DNA of 64,000 bases from CAZNPL01 sp964574815 (GCA_964574815.1 CAZNPL010000026.1:33079-97078); one strand, 5' to 3'; positions 44,883-53,949 are shown, counted from the stretch's first letter. Made by a program: numbers and translations. The notes: a model not told the origin generated them from the sequence alone.

Positions 44883-45625
44883 CACTCGTACTCCGTTTCG
44901 ATGTCGCCGGGTTGTCCACGGTCGCCGATGGGCAGGTGACCCTCGTCGGTGACGTCTTGTCGGCGGTAGATGATCAGTGGGCTTTGGGCGGCCTCGTGGT
45001 GAATTTCCTTCTGATCGCCCATTCGCAGTGTGCGCGGCGCCGGGGCCGGGACGAGCGAGGGGAAGGGCGGCGCGTGCGGGTCGTGGCATTCGATGCACTT
45101 GAGCCGTTTCATGCGCGGTGAGGCGTAGTTCCAGGCTCCTTCGGTGCGGCCATGTGCCCCGCTAACCCAGTCGCGATAGACGGGGCCGTGGCATTTGGCG
45201 CAGAGGTGTTGGGGCTGGTCGAACGGTATCGTGCCGCCCCAATCGTCGGCGAAGGCGTTTCGATCGGTGAGATGGTGGCAGTTGAAGCAGCGGGTGTTGA
45301 TGCCGTGCTTCAGGACGATATCGCGATGCTGGGTGAGGGTTCTGAAGGTCTCGGGTGGCGAGGGGAAGAGGGCGTGGCAGTCGTTGCACTTGTAGGTGTA
45401 GCCGCCGATTGCGATCTCGGGCCTCAGGGCCGGGTCTCGGATGGGCTCGGTCTCGACCATCCTCGGGGCGACGGACACCGCGGGCGGGGGCGGGGGCGTG
45501 TCGGGCAAGGGGTTGAACAGGAGTACGGCCGCGGTGCCGAGCAGAGCGACGGGGACGAACACGGCGCCGGCGCGATCGGTGGGCTGGGAGAGTGGGGAGG
45601 AATTCAAAGACGTTCTTTGCGACAT
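44882..45625 (-). CDS. membrane-anchored tetraheme cytochrome c
   Basis: A 247-residue cytochrome, first gene of the four-gene electron-transfer operon. A single membrane helix (about 21-38; AVFVPVALLGTAAVLLF) and a Pro-rich linker (about 40-50) tether a periplasmic domain with four CxxCH sites: CNDCH, CFNCH, CAKCH and CIECH. Extra His residues (CFNCHH, HDPHAPP) can serve as distal ligands. It resembles small NapB/NrfB-like electron carriers without close identity, and probably moves electrons from the ferredoxin to the octaheme protein. An FNR/DNR-type palindrome lies 66 bases upstream of ATG 45625. Confidence 0.88.
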   Translation of the reverse strand: MSQRTSLNSSPLSQPTDRAGAVFVPVALLGTAAVLLFNPLPDTPPPPPAVSVAPRMVETEPIRDPALRPEIAIGGYTYKCNDCHALFPSPPETFRTLTQHRDIVLKHGINTRCFNCHHLTDRNAFADDWGGTIPFDQPQHLCAKCHGPVYRDWVSGAHGRTEGAWNYASPRMKRLKCIECHDPHAPPFPSLVPAPAPRTLRMGDQKEIHHEAAQSPLIIYRRQDVTDEGHLPIGDRGQPGDIETEYE

Positions 45626-45662
45626 TCCGATCTCACCGGGTCTGATTTACAGACCAAGGTGC

Positions 45663-45668
45663 ATGCTA
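45663..45668 (-). promoter_or_regulatory. -10-like hexamer TAGCAT for the cytochrome operon
   Basis: On the minus strand TAGCAT matches TATAAT at 4 of 6 bases. It lies exactly at -12 to -7 of a start point placed 41.5 bases from the centre of the FNR-type palindrome at 45691, the geometry of class II activation. Confidence 0.5.
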
Positions 45669-45690
45669 GCGGCGCTCAGAACGGCACGCC

Positions 45691-45704
45691 TTGACCTATG
45701 TCAA
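45691..45704. promoter_or_regulatory. FNR/DNR-type palindrome before the cytochrome operon
   Basis: TTGACCTATGTCAA is a perfect inverted repeat TTGAC-N4-GTCAA, the form used by FNR/Dnr/NnrR regulators of the CRP superfamily. Its centre is 72 bases before the tetraheme cytochrome ATG. The suited spacing to a -10-like hexamer supports function. The regulator gene is not in the window. Confidence 0.6.
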
Positions 45705-45740
45705 GCGGCCGGCGGACGGCCTTCGCGAAGGCCGGTTGAA

Positions 45741-47255
45741 TCAGAAGCGGTACCGATACTGCACATAAAAAAGATCCGGGTCTTCGCGCGGACCCGTGTC
45801 GCTTATGAATTCGCCCGCCCACATGTGCGAGTAGCCCAGCAGGACGGATGAGTGCACGTCGAGTTTGACGTTGACCGTGACGTCGAGTTCGTGGCCGACG
45901 CGCCGCTCGCTGTTTCCGGATGAATCGCGGCGCAAGATGCCGCCGCCGGCATTGTAGAGGGCATCCTCGGGGGCGCTGAGCCAGAACACGTGGTATGCGA
46001 GTCTGGCGTGAACTTTCTGCTCCACGGGCCAGGCGGACAGGTTGACGTTAAGCGCCGTGATGTTCTGCCGGCCGATGAGGTCGAGGTAGCCGAGATACTT
46101 GTGGCCCAGCGGGAAAAGTTGGTCGAAGGTCTGTACGCTGCCGTCGTTGGGGTCGCGGTCGCCGCTGGCCCAGTCGAAGCCGGCGCCGAGCCGCGGCTGC
46201 CATGCGGCCTGGCGGAAGTTATAGCCACCGTCGAGCGTGGTGCTCCAGGCTTGTACCGTGTCGCCTCCCCATTTGCCCCATTGCCCGGCGACCTCGGCCT
46301 CGTAATCCCAGGGGCCAGTGGCACCCCAGAAGCGGGTCCCGAGTGTGTAGCGATGTTCGTTACCGCGCCGGGCATTGGGATTGGTGGGCTTGGTCTCGTC
46401 GTGGATTGCGAAGCCGTAGACGTCGAGTCCGTGGCGTGGCCAGCCGGTGTAGCTGAAGTAGGCTCCGTAGAAATCGACATCTTCGTTGCAGTCGTCGCCG
46501 CCCTTACGTTCCACGACGACGGGCCGGGCGTACCAGGCGTCGAAGCGCCACGTATCTTTTTGCCAGATGAGCTTGACCGCGTCGAACCGCCTGCGAACGT
46601 TGGCCCAGTCGAGCGGAGAGACGAGTCGCTGATTGCCGTACTGTAGTTCCTGGCGGCCGACGCGCAGGGTGAGCGGAACGTTCGGGCCGAGGATTCGCAC
46701 GTCGAAGAACAACTGGTGCAAGTCCCAGCGGTTCTCGTCGATTCCGCGGAGGGCGAGGTCGCGGTCCTCGTCGAACGCGTTGATACCCTGTACGAACACT
46801 CGGGCGACGTCGCGATAATGCACGTCGGCGTGGAGGAGGAAGCGGTAAAGTTGAAACGTGTCCTGCGTTCGTTTGTTTGCGCCGAAGCCTTTGTTCGTTT
46901 CGGCTTCGAGGCGGAAACGAAACTCGCCGCCGAAGGTGAAACGCCAGTTCTCGTCGACTTCGATGAACTTGATCGGATCGAAGAAGTCTTCGCGGTAGGT
47001 TCCCGGCTCGCCGGTCAGGTAGCTGAAGTCGTCTTTGAAGCGGAGGTTGTTGTACTTGGGGCCGGGAAGCGGTTTCGGTTTTGGCGGGGCTTGCTGCTCT
47101 TCGACAACTTTCTTGTCCGGACTGTCGCGTTCTTCGTCACGGTCAACACCCGCGGGCGCGTTCGTCGATTCTTCGGTGGAGGGCTGTGCGGCGACGGGCG
47201 CGATTTGCAGGAGGACGGTGAACGCGATCAGATGATTCGTCTTCTTTCGAAGCAT
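45741..47255 (-). CDS. outer-membrane beta-barrel porin, alginate-export-like
   Basis: A 504-residue predicted outer-membrane protein. A signal peptide (1-23; HLIAFTVLLQIAPVAA) and a charged, Pro/Lys-rich linker (about 25-65) precede many alternating amphipathic strands, for example WRFTFGGEFRFRLEAETNK, LTLRVGRQELQYGNQRLV and DVTVNVKLDVHSSVLLGYSHMW. It ends in YVQYRYRF with the terminal Phe expected for barrel insertion. The pattern fits the alginate_exp/OprE-like family. Standing in front of the HAO-type cytochrome operon, it may admit the nitrogen substrate or another anion. AGGG lies 7 bases before ATG 47255. Its stop is 115 bases from the next operon, which has its own FNR-type site. Confidence 0.85.
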   Translation of the reverse strand: MLRKKTNHLIAFTVLLQIAPVAAQPSTEESTNAPAGVDRDEERDSPDKKVVEEQQAPPKPKPLPGPKYNNLRFKDDFSYLTGEPGTYREDFFDPIKFIEVDENWRFTFGGEFRFRLEAETNKGFGANKRTQDTFQLYRFLLHADVHYRDVARVFVQGINAFDEDRDLALRGIDENRWDLHQLFFDVRILGPNVPLTLRVGRQELQYGNQRLVSPLDWANVRRRFDAVKLIWQKDTWRFDAWYARPVVVERKGGDDCNEDVDFYGAYFSYTGWPRHGLDVYGFAIHDETKPTNPNARRGNEHRYTLGTRFWGATGPWDYEAEVAGQWGKWGGDTVQAWSTTLDGGYNFRQAAWQPRLGAGFDWASGDRDPNDGSVQTFDQLFPLGHKYLGYLDLIGRQNITALNVNLSAWPVEQKVHARLAYHVFWLSAPEDALYNAGGGILRRDSSGNSERRVGHELDVTVNVKLDVHSSVLLGYSHMWAGEFISDTGPREDPDLFYVQYRYRF

Positions 47256-47628
47256 GCCGAGCCCTATCAAGAGTATGCAGCCTAAGCTTTTCTTTGCGCG
47301 TTGTAAAGCACGTCGCAGCGCGGAGTTCAGCACCGCGCCCCCATCGATGTACACATTTCACACGTAGCAGGCAGGCCGGTGACATACCTTGATTCAGATC
47401 AAGCAATCGCGTCCCGCCTGTGGACATCGGGCGTGAATGGCGGGTTTTCGACGTTCTTCTGATCGGCTTGCGGCGCTTGGTGAAGATCAAGAACAAGAAG
47501 GATTACAGTTCGTTCACATGTGCGTCAGGCGGAATTCACGTGCGCGGGGGAGATTACGACAAAGGCGAACCGACAAAGAGGGCCGTGCGCCGGCCTGCGA
47601 GTTCGCTTTGCCGTCTGACGTGATTTTC
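47256..47628. other. divergent intergenic region between porin and tolC-like gene
   Basis: 373 bases serving both directions. It carries a perfect FNR-type box (47389-47402). No gene was found; short open frames here lack ribosome-binding sites and family similarity. Confidence 0.6.
47389..47402. promoter_or_regulatory. perfect FNR-type box TTGAT-N4-ATCAA
   Basis: TTGATTCAGATCAA equals the FNR consensus. The centre is 140 bases before the porin ATG and 233 before the tolC-like ATG. The porin is the likely target because the adjacent cytochrome operon carries a similar site, but no strong -10 sits at the class II distance in either direction. Confidence 0.6.
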
Positions 47629-49104
47629 ATGCAGCGTGCCGCGGCCATCATGGCGGGAAGCACGGGCTTGCTGTTGCTTTGCGCGTGCAACGACCCGACC
47701 GGCGGACATCCTGCGGCAGATGCCCGGGCCTGGCGGCCTGCGCAGCGGCAGATCGCCGGAAACGACGGCGCGTATCCATCCGCTACGATGCAAACGCCTG
47801 ACTCGGCAGTTACCAATGGGGCGGAACTGCTTTCTCTCGAGCAGGTCATCGGGACGGCAATCAGCAACAGTCCGACCATGACCGCAGCCCGCGAGCGGGT
47901 GGCGGCGGCGAGCGCCGTGCTCGAGCACGCGCGAGCGCAGTTTCTTCCGACGCTGGACCTCGTACAGCACTACCAGGTCACGAATAACCCGGTTCAGTCC
48001 TTCATGTTCACGCTCAACCAGGCGCAGTTTGACCTGCGATCGGACTTCAACGACCCCGGCACGAACGACGACTGGCATACGCGATTGATTCTGCAGCAGG
48101 AGCTCTACACGGGGGGGGCGCGAACGGCCAACGCCAAGAGTGCCGCGGCCCGGGAGGCTGCGCGGCAAAGGGAGCTTCTGGCCGTGCGGAACGCACTCAC
48201 GTTTCAGGCGGCGCGGGCGTTTTACCGGCTTTTGCAGGCCGAACGGCTGGTCGAGATTCACCGGGAAGCGATCGAGCGCGTGAAGCAGCATCTGGAAACC
48301 GTGACACTTCGGTTCGAGGCCGGCACGGCGGTGAAGTCGGACGTGCTGACCATCGAGGTGCGTCTTGCGGAGGAAGAGGAGGCCCTGATCGCGGCGCGCA
48401 CGCAACTCGACATCGCCTGGGACGTTCTCGAGAACGTGGCGGCCGTTTCGTTTCGCGGCTTTGTGCTGCCGGCCGACGCGCCGGCCTTGCCCTGGGAACC
48501 GCTCGACATCGAGTTGGAGGCTGCCGTTGAGCGGGCGTTGCGCGAACGGCCCGCACTGGCGGCCATGGAAAGTGAGCGCGAATCGGCCGAGCACATGCAG
48601 CGGCGGGCGGCAGCCGGGTATCTGCCGCAGGCATCGGTTGTGGCCGATTACGACGTGCATTCGGGTGATCTTTCGAGTCAGGACGAGAGCTATTTCGTCG
48701 GGGTCAGCGTGCGCGTGCCGCTGCTGGACGGCTGGCGGACGCGCGCCGCGGTACGCGAGGCCCGGGCACAGCGGAGTCAAATCTCGGCGCAGCTTCGCCA
48801 GGCGCGGTTGGACATCGCGCTTGACGTGCGGCGTGCTTATCGAGGCGTGAAGGATGCTCGTGCCCGGGTGGCGGTCGCACAGCAGGCGATCGAGCGGGCG
48901 GCCGAGAGCCTGCGCGAGATCGAGATGCGCTATGAGAACGGTGCGGCAACCATCACCGAGTTGGTGGACGGACAGGTTCAACTGACGACGGCGAGGGGGA
49001 GACATACGGTGGCGACGGCCGACTTGCGAATCGCCCGGTGCAGGTTGTTGTGGGCCGTCGGTGGACTGGTTACGGAAGTTGTCTCGGCGGTGGAGACTCC
49101 TTGA
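47629..49104 (+). CDS. TolC-family outer-membrane efflux lipoprotein
   Basis: A 491-residue outer-membrane factor. The N-terminus has a lipoprotein signal ending LLLLCAC, so it would be lipid-anchored like OprM/CusC. Two TolC repeats follow, each with long coiled-coil helices and a short strand pair: LSLEQVIGTAISNSPTMTAARERVAAASA with QFLPTLDLVQHYQV and LYTGGARTANAKSAAAREAARQ; and ALRERPALAAMESERESAEHMQRRAAAGYLPQASVVADY with VPLLDGWRTRAAVREARAQ. It forms a trimeric channel for the HlyD/RND pair encoded directly downstream. ATG 47629 is preferred; an in-frame GTG 9 bases upstream is possible. Confidence 0.92.
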   Translation: MQRAAAIMAGSTGLLLLCACNDPTGGHPAADARAWRPAQRQIAGNDGAYPSATMQTPDSAVTNGAELLSLEQVIGTAISNSPTMTAARERVAAASAVLEHARAQFLPTLDLVQHYQVTNNPVQSFMFTLNQAQFDLRSDFNDPGTNDDWHTRLILQQELYTGGARTANAKSAAAREAARQRELLAVRNALTFQAARAFYRLLQAERLVEIHREAIERVKQHLETVTLRFEAGTAVKSDVLTIEVRLAEEEEALIAARTQLDIAWDVLENVAAVSFRGFVLPADAPALPWEPLDIELEAAVERALRERPALAAMESERESAEHMQRRAAAGYLPQASVVADYDVHSGDLSSQDESYFVGVSVRVPLLDGWRTRAAVREARAQRSQISAQLRQARLDIALDVRRAYRGVKDARARVAVAQQAIERAAESLREIEMRYENGAATITELVDGQVQLTTARGRHTVATADLRIARCRLLWAVGGLVTEVVSAVETP

Positions 49105-49152
49105 GGAGAAGCTTGCCTTGATCCCGTCTCGTTGCACAAGTCAACGCCGGAA

Positions 49153-49181
49153 TGGCACTGGCGGACAAGCCGCCAGTGTCA
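49153..49181. repeat. hairpin repeat between tolC- and hlyD-like genes
   Basis: TGGCACTGGCGG and CCGCCAGTGTCA flank the loop ACAAG, 12-bp arms with one G-T mismatch. A partial copy of the same element, inverted, lies at 25054. Position and structure suggest a dispersed REP/MITE-like element rather than a terminator. Confidence 0.55.
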
Positions 49182-49269
49182 CACCAACGACCGTTGGCAG
49201 CCGAGTTGCCGACTCCGGCCAGGACGCCTGTCGCACTCGATTGGTACTCGCCACACGAAGGAGCGCGTC

Positions 49270-50391
49270 GTGAGAAGGCCCGGCAGACGTGGCGGAGTGT
49301 TGCGATGGGTCGTGCTGGGGGTGGCGTGTCTGGCGCTGCTGGTGGTACTCGTGGCATGGGTGGCCGGGGCCTTTTACGGCAAGGTGCAACCCGGAGAAGT
49401 TGCAGCGGCACCAGAGTCGAGTGCCGGCGACCGCCCGACCGCTCAGGTCGTGCAGATCGAGCGGCCTGTCATCGTGGAAGCGATCGGAACGCTGGTCGCG
49501 ACACGGCGCACGCAAGTGGCCAGCAGATTGATGTCCGAGATCAAGGCGATCCACGTGCGCGCCGGGGATGACGTATCGACCGGCGACGTGGTCGTGGAGC
49601 TGGAGCGCACGGAAGAACTAGCGCGCGTTCGGCAGGCTGAAGAGGCGGTGGCGGCGGCGGAGGCGCGGCTTGCGGAGGCGGAGAAGGACCTCGAGCGCCA
49701 CCGGTCGCTCCTTGCGGGGCGTGCGGTGACGCCGGCGCAGTTCGATGCCGTCGAGGCCAAGGCCCGGGCCGCTCGAGCGGACGAGCAGCGAGCGCGCGAG
49801 ATGCTTGCCGAAGCGCGGGCCGTGTTGGGCTACGCGACGATCCGCGCACCGCTGGACGGACGCGTCGTCGATCGGCTCGCGGAACCGGGAGACCTGGCTC
49901 AGCCGGGGAGTGCCCTGCTCACGGTGTACGATCCGGAGCGCCTGCGGCTTGAGGCACCCGTGGCCGAGCAGCTGGCTCTCCGACTGAAGCCCGGTGATCC
50001 TGTCCGCGTTTACATCGACGCGCTGGAGCAAGAGTGCTCCGGGCGAATCGATGAAATCGTACCGCAGGCGCGTGCTCACAGCCGCACGGTTCTGGTGAAG
50101 GCGGCGCTGGACGTTTCGTCGGGCGTATACGAGGGCATGGTGGGGCGGCTTCGGCTTCGTTCAAAACAGCGCCGTCTTCTTTGTGTGCCGGAGGCTGCCA
50201 TTCAGACGCTCGGGCAACTGCGTTTCGCCGAGGTGGTCGACGGGGCCGGGGGCGCGGAGCGACGATTCATCAAGACCGGCGGCCGGGCCCTGTGTGCGGA
50301 GGGGATGATCGAAGTCCTGAGTGGGCTGGACGCCAGCGAAACCGTATTGCTGAACCCGCCGAGGACGGGATCGCATGACGCCCGCGAATGA
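49270..50391 (+). CDS. RND efflux periplasmic adaptor (HlyD/AcrA family)
   Basis: A 373-residue membrane fusion protein. An N-terminal membrane anchor (about 8-30; VLRWVVLGVACLALLVVLVAWVAG) is followed by the lipoyl half-motifs (EAIGTLVATRRTQVASRLMSEIKAIHVRAGDDVSTGDVVVEL and GYATIRAPLDGRVVDRLAEPGDL), a coiled-coil hairpin (about 115-185; EEAVAAAEARLAEAEKDLERHRSLL) and a beta-barrel domain. It starts at GTG 49270 with GGAG upstream; the frame extends upstream without family similarity. It bridges the inner-membrane pump and the TolC-like channel. The end overlaps the RND gene by 17 bases. Confidence 0.92.
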   Translation: MRRPGRRGGVLRWVVLGVACLALLVVLVAWVAGAFYGKVQPGEVAAAPESSAGDRPTAQVVQIERPVIVEAIGTLVATRRTQVASRLMSEIKAIHVRAGDDVSTGDVVVELERTEELARVRQAEEAVAAAEARLAEAEKDLERHRSLLAGRAVTPAQFDAVEAKARAARADEQRAREMLAEARAVLGYATIRAPLDGRVVDRLAEPGDLAQPGSALLTVYDPERLRLEAPVAEQLALRLKPGDPVRVYIDALEQECSGRIDEIVPQARAHSRTVLVKAALDVSSGVYEGMVGRLRLRSKQRRLLCVPEAAIQTLGQLRFAEVVDGAGGAERRFIKTGGRALCAEGMIEVLSGLDASETVLLNPPRTGSHDARE

Positions 50392-53300
50392 CGAAGCAGG
50401 GACGCCCGTGCTTACCCGGCTCGTCGCGACATTTCTGCGGGGCGATGTGGCGATTCTGTTGACGATTGTTTCGCTGAGTCTGGGCGGGGCGGCGTTGCTG
50501 CTCACACCGCGCGAGGAAGAGCCGCAGATCGAGGTGCCGTACGCCGACGTGTTCGTTTCGGCGCCGGGGTTATCCGCAACGGAAGTGGAACGTCAGGTGG
50601 CCACCCGTCTGGAGAAGCTTTTGTTCCAGGTGGAGGGCGTCGAGCACGTTTATTCGATGTCCCGTCCCGGGCAGGCGATCGTAACGGTCCGCTTCTATGT
50701 GGGCGAGCGGCGCGAGGATGCGCTGGTTCGTTTGTACGACAAGGTCTACTCGAACCAGGATCGCGTGCCGCCGGCGGTGCGCTCGTGGGTGATCAAACCG
50801 GTCAGCGTTGACGATGTTCCGATCGTGAACATCACGTTGTGGTCGGAGCGTCCCGAACAGTGCGGTCCGTTCGAGCTGCGGCGGGTTGCGGAGGAAATCC
50901 AGCACGAGCTGCTTGCGATTCGCAATACGAACCGACTGTCGATCGTTGCGGGGCGACCGCGCGAGATCCGCGTTGAGCTCGACCCGATGCGATTGGCCGC
51001 TCGGCACATGACACCGCTTCAGGTTGCCGACGCGCTTCGGGCGTCTAACGTCAAACAGCGGGCCGGCCGCTTCGAGCAGGGCAACACGTCGTACATTGTC
51101 GAAGGGGGTGTGTTCGTCGGCGACGCGCGGGCGCTGAGCGAACTGGTCATCAGCGTTCAGGACGACCGGCCGGTCTACCTCGGGGACGTAGCGCGGATCA
51201 TCGACGGGGCGGCGGAAGTCACGAACTACAGTTGGATCGGCTTCGGCCCGGCTGACGGGCGGTACGATCAGTCGAAGGGCGCGCTGTATCCCGCTGTGCA
51301 CGTCGCCATCGCAAAGCGGGAGGGGACGAACGCGGTATGGGTCGCCGATGCCGTGCGTGCGCGGATGGAGGAGCTGGCGCAGACGCATCTGCCGGCCGGG
51401 GTGCATTACCGCGTAACGCGCGACTACGGTGAAACGTCGAACGAGAAGGTCAACGGGCTGGTCGAGGGGCTGAGCGTTGCGGTCGTGACCGTGGTGGCCC
51501 TCATCGGCGTAGTGCTCGGCTGGCGGTCGGCGCTGGTGATCGCGCTGGCCATTCCGATCTGTTACAGTCTGACGCTTTTCGTGAACCTGCTGGCGGGGTA
51601 CTCGATCAACCGGGTCACGATGTTCGCCTTGATTCTCGCTTTGGGGCTGCTGGTCGACGACCCGATCACCGACGTGGAGAACATCACGCGCTACTTCCAG
51701 AGCAGGCGGGGCCGGCCACGAGCGCTGGTGCTGAACGCCGTGCAGGAGGTTCGTCCCGCGCTGATTCTTTCTACCCTGGCCGTCATTGCGGCATTTCTGC
51801 CGCTGGCGTTTATTACAGGGATGATGGGGCCGTACATGGCGCCGATGTCGTTGAACGTGCCGGTGGCCGTCACGGTATCGACCGTGGTCGTGGCATTCAT
51901 GATCACGCCCTGGTTTTCGATGGTCATGCTGCGTAAACACGCCGAATCGGGCGATGACGAGGGGGCGAACGCCACGGCCGAAGGAGATGAGGAAAAGAAT
52001 CACCCCCTTTACGGTTTTTACAGCGGGCTGCTCGGTCCGGTTCTGGATCGACGTTGGGCGAGTTGGGCGCTGATGGGCGCCGTGGCGCTTGCGCTGTTGG
52101 GCGCTCTGGTCCTACCCTTGTTTCGCGCGGTGCCGGTCAAGATGCTGCCTTACGACAATAAAGAGGAGTTTCAGATCGTTGTCGATATGCCGGAGGGAAC
52201 CACGCTCGAGGAGACGGACCGGGTGGCCCGCCGTCTGGGGGCGTATGTCGGCCGGCAGAACGAAGTGGTCGATTACGAGGTGTACAGCGGGCTGTCGTCG
52301 CCGATGGATTTCAACGGGATGATCCGGCATTACTACCTGCGGCGCGGCGATCACGTGGCCGACATCCGCGTCAATCTGAACGAGAAAAAGAGACGGGCAC
52401 AGCAGTCACACGAAGTGATTCTGCGGATTCGCGAGGACGTTACGCAGCTTGCGCGCGAGTTGGGGGCAAACGTCAAGCTCGTGGAGGTTCCGCCCGGTCC
52501 GCCGGTTCTGGCGACGATCACGGCCGAGGTCCGCGGACCGGCCGGCGGCTCGTACGGCGAATTGATCGCGGTGAGTCGCACCATCGCCGATCGGCTGCGG
52601 CGCGAACCGGGCGTCGTGGACGTGGACGTCAGCGCCCAGGACGAGCAGCAGGTGTGGGTATTCGTCACGGACAAGCGCAAGGCGGCGTTGTCGCACGTTT
52701 CAACAGCCCAGGTGGCCGAAACGCTGACGACCGCACTCGGTGGCACCCAGGCGACGGAGCTGCATGAACCGTCCGAGGTCAATCCGCTCAACATCGTCTT
52801 GCGGCTGCCGCGGGCCGAGCGGTCGGCAATCGATGACTTGTCCGAAGTCTATGTCGTCGGCAGACGCGGGGAGCGCGTGCAACTGGGCACGATCGGCGCG
52901 TTCCATCAGCAACCGGAAGATCATACGCTTTATCATAAGGACCTGCAGCGGATCGCGTATGTGTATGCGGAAGTGGCGGGCCGTCCGCCGGGCGATGCCA
53001 TCATCGATGTCCAGGCCGATCGCCGAACCGCCGCCACGGCGACGGACGAGGCGCAGGAGTCGCGGCCGGTGTCCGAACGCACGTGGCTGTCGCCGGGGGG
53101 CGGCGACCTGTGGAACCTTCCGGCCGGCATTCGGGTGGACTGGGCCGGCGAGGGCGAGTGGGAGATCACGCTGCGCGTCTTTCGCGATCTGGGCATCGCG
53201 TACGCGGCGGCGCTGGTGCTGATCTTCATCATCCTGATGTTCCAGACCGGATCGCGCATCGTTCCGCTGATCATCATGCTGGCGATCCCGCTCACGCTAA

Positions 53301-53722
53301 TCGGCATCATGCCGGGCTTCTGGCTGCTGAACCGGCTCACTGAGGACTCGATCGGCGGATATTCGAATCCCGTCTTCTTCACGGCGACAGCCATGATCGG
53401 CATGATCGTGCTGGCCGGCATTGTCATCCGCAATTCGGTGCTCCTGATCGAGTTCGTCAACGACGCCCGGGCCCAGGACGTCGATTTCCGGGAGGCCGTG
53501 CTTCAGAGCCTGGCCGTGCGGACGCGTCCGATTCTGCTGACGGCGGCCACCACGCTGGTGGGCAACATCGTGATCACGCTCGATCCGGTCTTCTCCGGAC
53601 TGGCGTGGGCGATCATCTTCGGCATCGTCACGAGCAACCTATTCACGCTGATCGTGATCCCGGTCGTTTATGCGCTGATGTTCGGGCAGACGAAGGACGG
53701 CCGGCTGGAGGCGCGTGTGTAA
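50375..53722 (+). CDS. RND superfamily efflux pump (AcrB-like)
   Basis: A 1,115-residue inner-membrane transporter with the RND duplication: helix 1, a large periplasmic loop, helices 2-6 (VNGLVEGLSVAVVTVVALIGVVLGWRSALVIALAIPICYSLTLFVN), then the second half. The proton-relay acidic residues lie in LALGLLVDDPITDVENITRY, where the usual VDDAIVVVEN has become VDDPITDVEN. Helices 10-12 include GMIVLAGIVIRNSVLLIEFVNDA and RTRPILLTAATTLVG. The N-terminal cytoplasmic part is unusually free of metal motifs, so HAE-type drug or lipid export is more likely than CusA-type, though the substrate is open. It overlaps the adaptor gene, so the three efflux genes form one operon. Confidence 0.93.
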   Translation: MTPANDEAGTPVLTRLVATFLRGDVAILLTIVSLSLGGAALLLTPREEEPQIEVPYADVFVSAPGLSATEVERQVATRLEKLLFQVEGVEHVYSMSRPGQAIVTVRFYVGERREDALVRLYDKVYSNQDRVPPAVRSWVIKPVSVDDVPIVNITLWSERPEQCGPFELRRVAEEIQHELLAIRNTNRLSIVAGRPREIRVELDPMRLAARHMTPLQVADALRASNVKQRAGRFEQGNTSYIVEGGVFVGDARALSELVISVQDDRPVYLGDVARIIDGAAEVTNYSWIGFGPADGRYDQSKGALYPAVHVAIAKREGTNAVWVADAVRARMEELAQTHLPAGVHYRVTRDYGETSNEKVNGLVEGLSVAVVTVVALIGVVLGWRSALVIALAIPICYSLTLFVNLLAGYSINRVTMFALILALGLLVDDPITDVENITRYFQSRRGRPRALVLNAVQEVRPALILSTLAVIAAFLPLAFITGMMGPYMAPMSLNVPVAVTVSTVVVAFMITPWFSMVMLRKHAESGDDEGANATAEGDEEKNHPLYGFYSGLLGPVLDRRWASWALMGAVALALLGALVLPLFRAVPVKMLPYDNKEEFQIVVDMPEGTTLEETDRVARRLGAYVGRQNEVVDYEVYSGLSSPMDFNGMIRHYYLRRGDHVADIRVNLNEKKRRAQQSHEVILRIREDVTQLARELGANVKLVEVPPGPPVLATITAEVRGPAGGSYGELIAVSRTIADRLRREPGVVDVDVSAQDEQQVWVFVTDKRKAALSHVSTAQVAETLTTALGGTQATELHEPSEVNPLNIVLRLPRAERSAIDDLSEVYVVGRRGERVQLGTIGAFHQQPEDHTLYHKDLQRIAYVYAEVAGRPPGDAIIDVQADRRTAATATDEAQESRPVSERTWLSPGGGDLWNLPAGIRVDWAGEGEWEITLRVFRDLGIAYAAALVLIFIILMFQTGSRIVPLIIMLAIPLTLIGIMPGFWLLNRLTEDSIGGYSNPVFFTATAMIGMIVLAGIVIRNSVLLIEFVNDARAQDVDFREAVLQSLAVRTRPILLTAATTLVGNIVITLDPVFSGLAWAIIFGIVTSNLFTLIVIPVVYALMFGQTKDGRLEARV

Positions 53723-53949
53723 GGCATGCGATGCATGTACGTTCGCCTGCGATTGCCCGTCGTTGCCGACTCTGTCACGATCGTTGCCTTCTTCTGCCCG
53801 CAACTGGGAACGCCCATCCGGCTGAGCGCCGGCATCTGGCGAAACCGAATCCGTCGCGCCGAAAGCTGTTGCTCGCTTGAGGGACTGGATGCCCCCAGTC
53901 CTACATTTGTCGGTTGCCGCGGTGGGCGGCGCTGATAGAGTCCGTAGCC
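53723..53949. other. intergenic region with hairpin repeat
   Basis: 227 bases after the RND gene. It contains GGACTGG (53882-53888) and CCAGTCC (53895-53901), a 7-bp inverted repeat with a 6-base loop, here called a third type of dispersed hairpin. No gene was recognised. Confidence 0.4.

Noticed and set aside
47554..49137. A 527-codon minus-strand frame opposite the tolC-like gene
   Set aside because: Shadow frame without family features; the plus strand has signal peptide and TolC repeats.
50570..52003. A 477-codon minus-strand frame opposite the RND pump
   Set aside because: His/Arg-rich shadow; the RND protein is continuous and complete.
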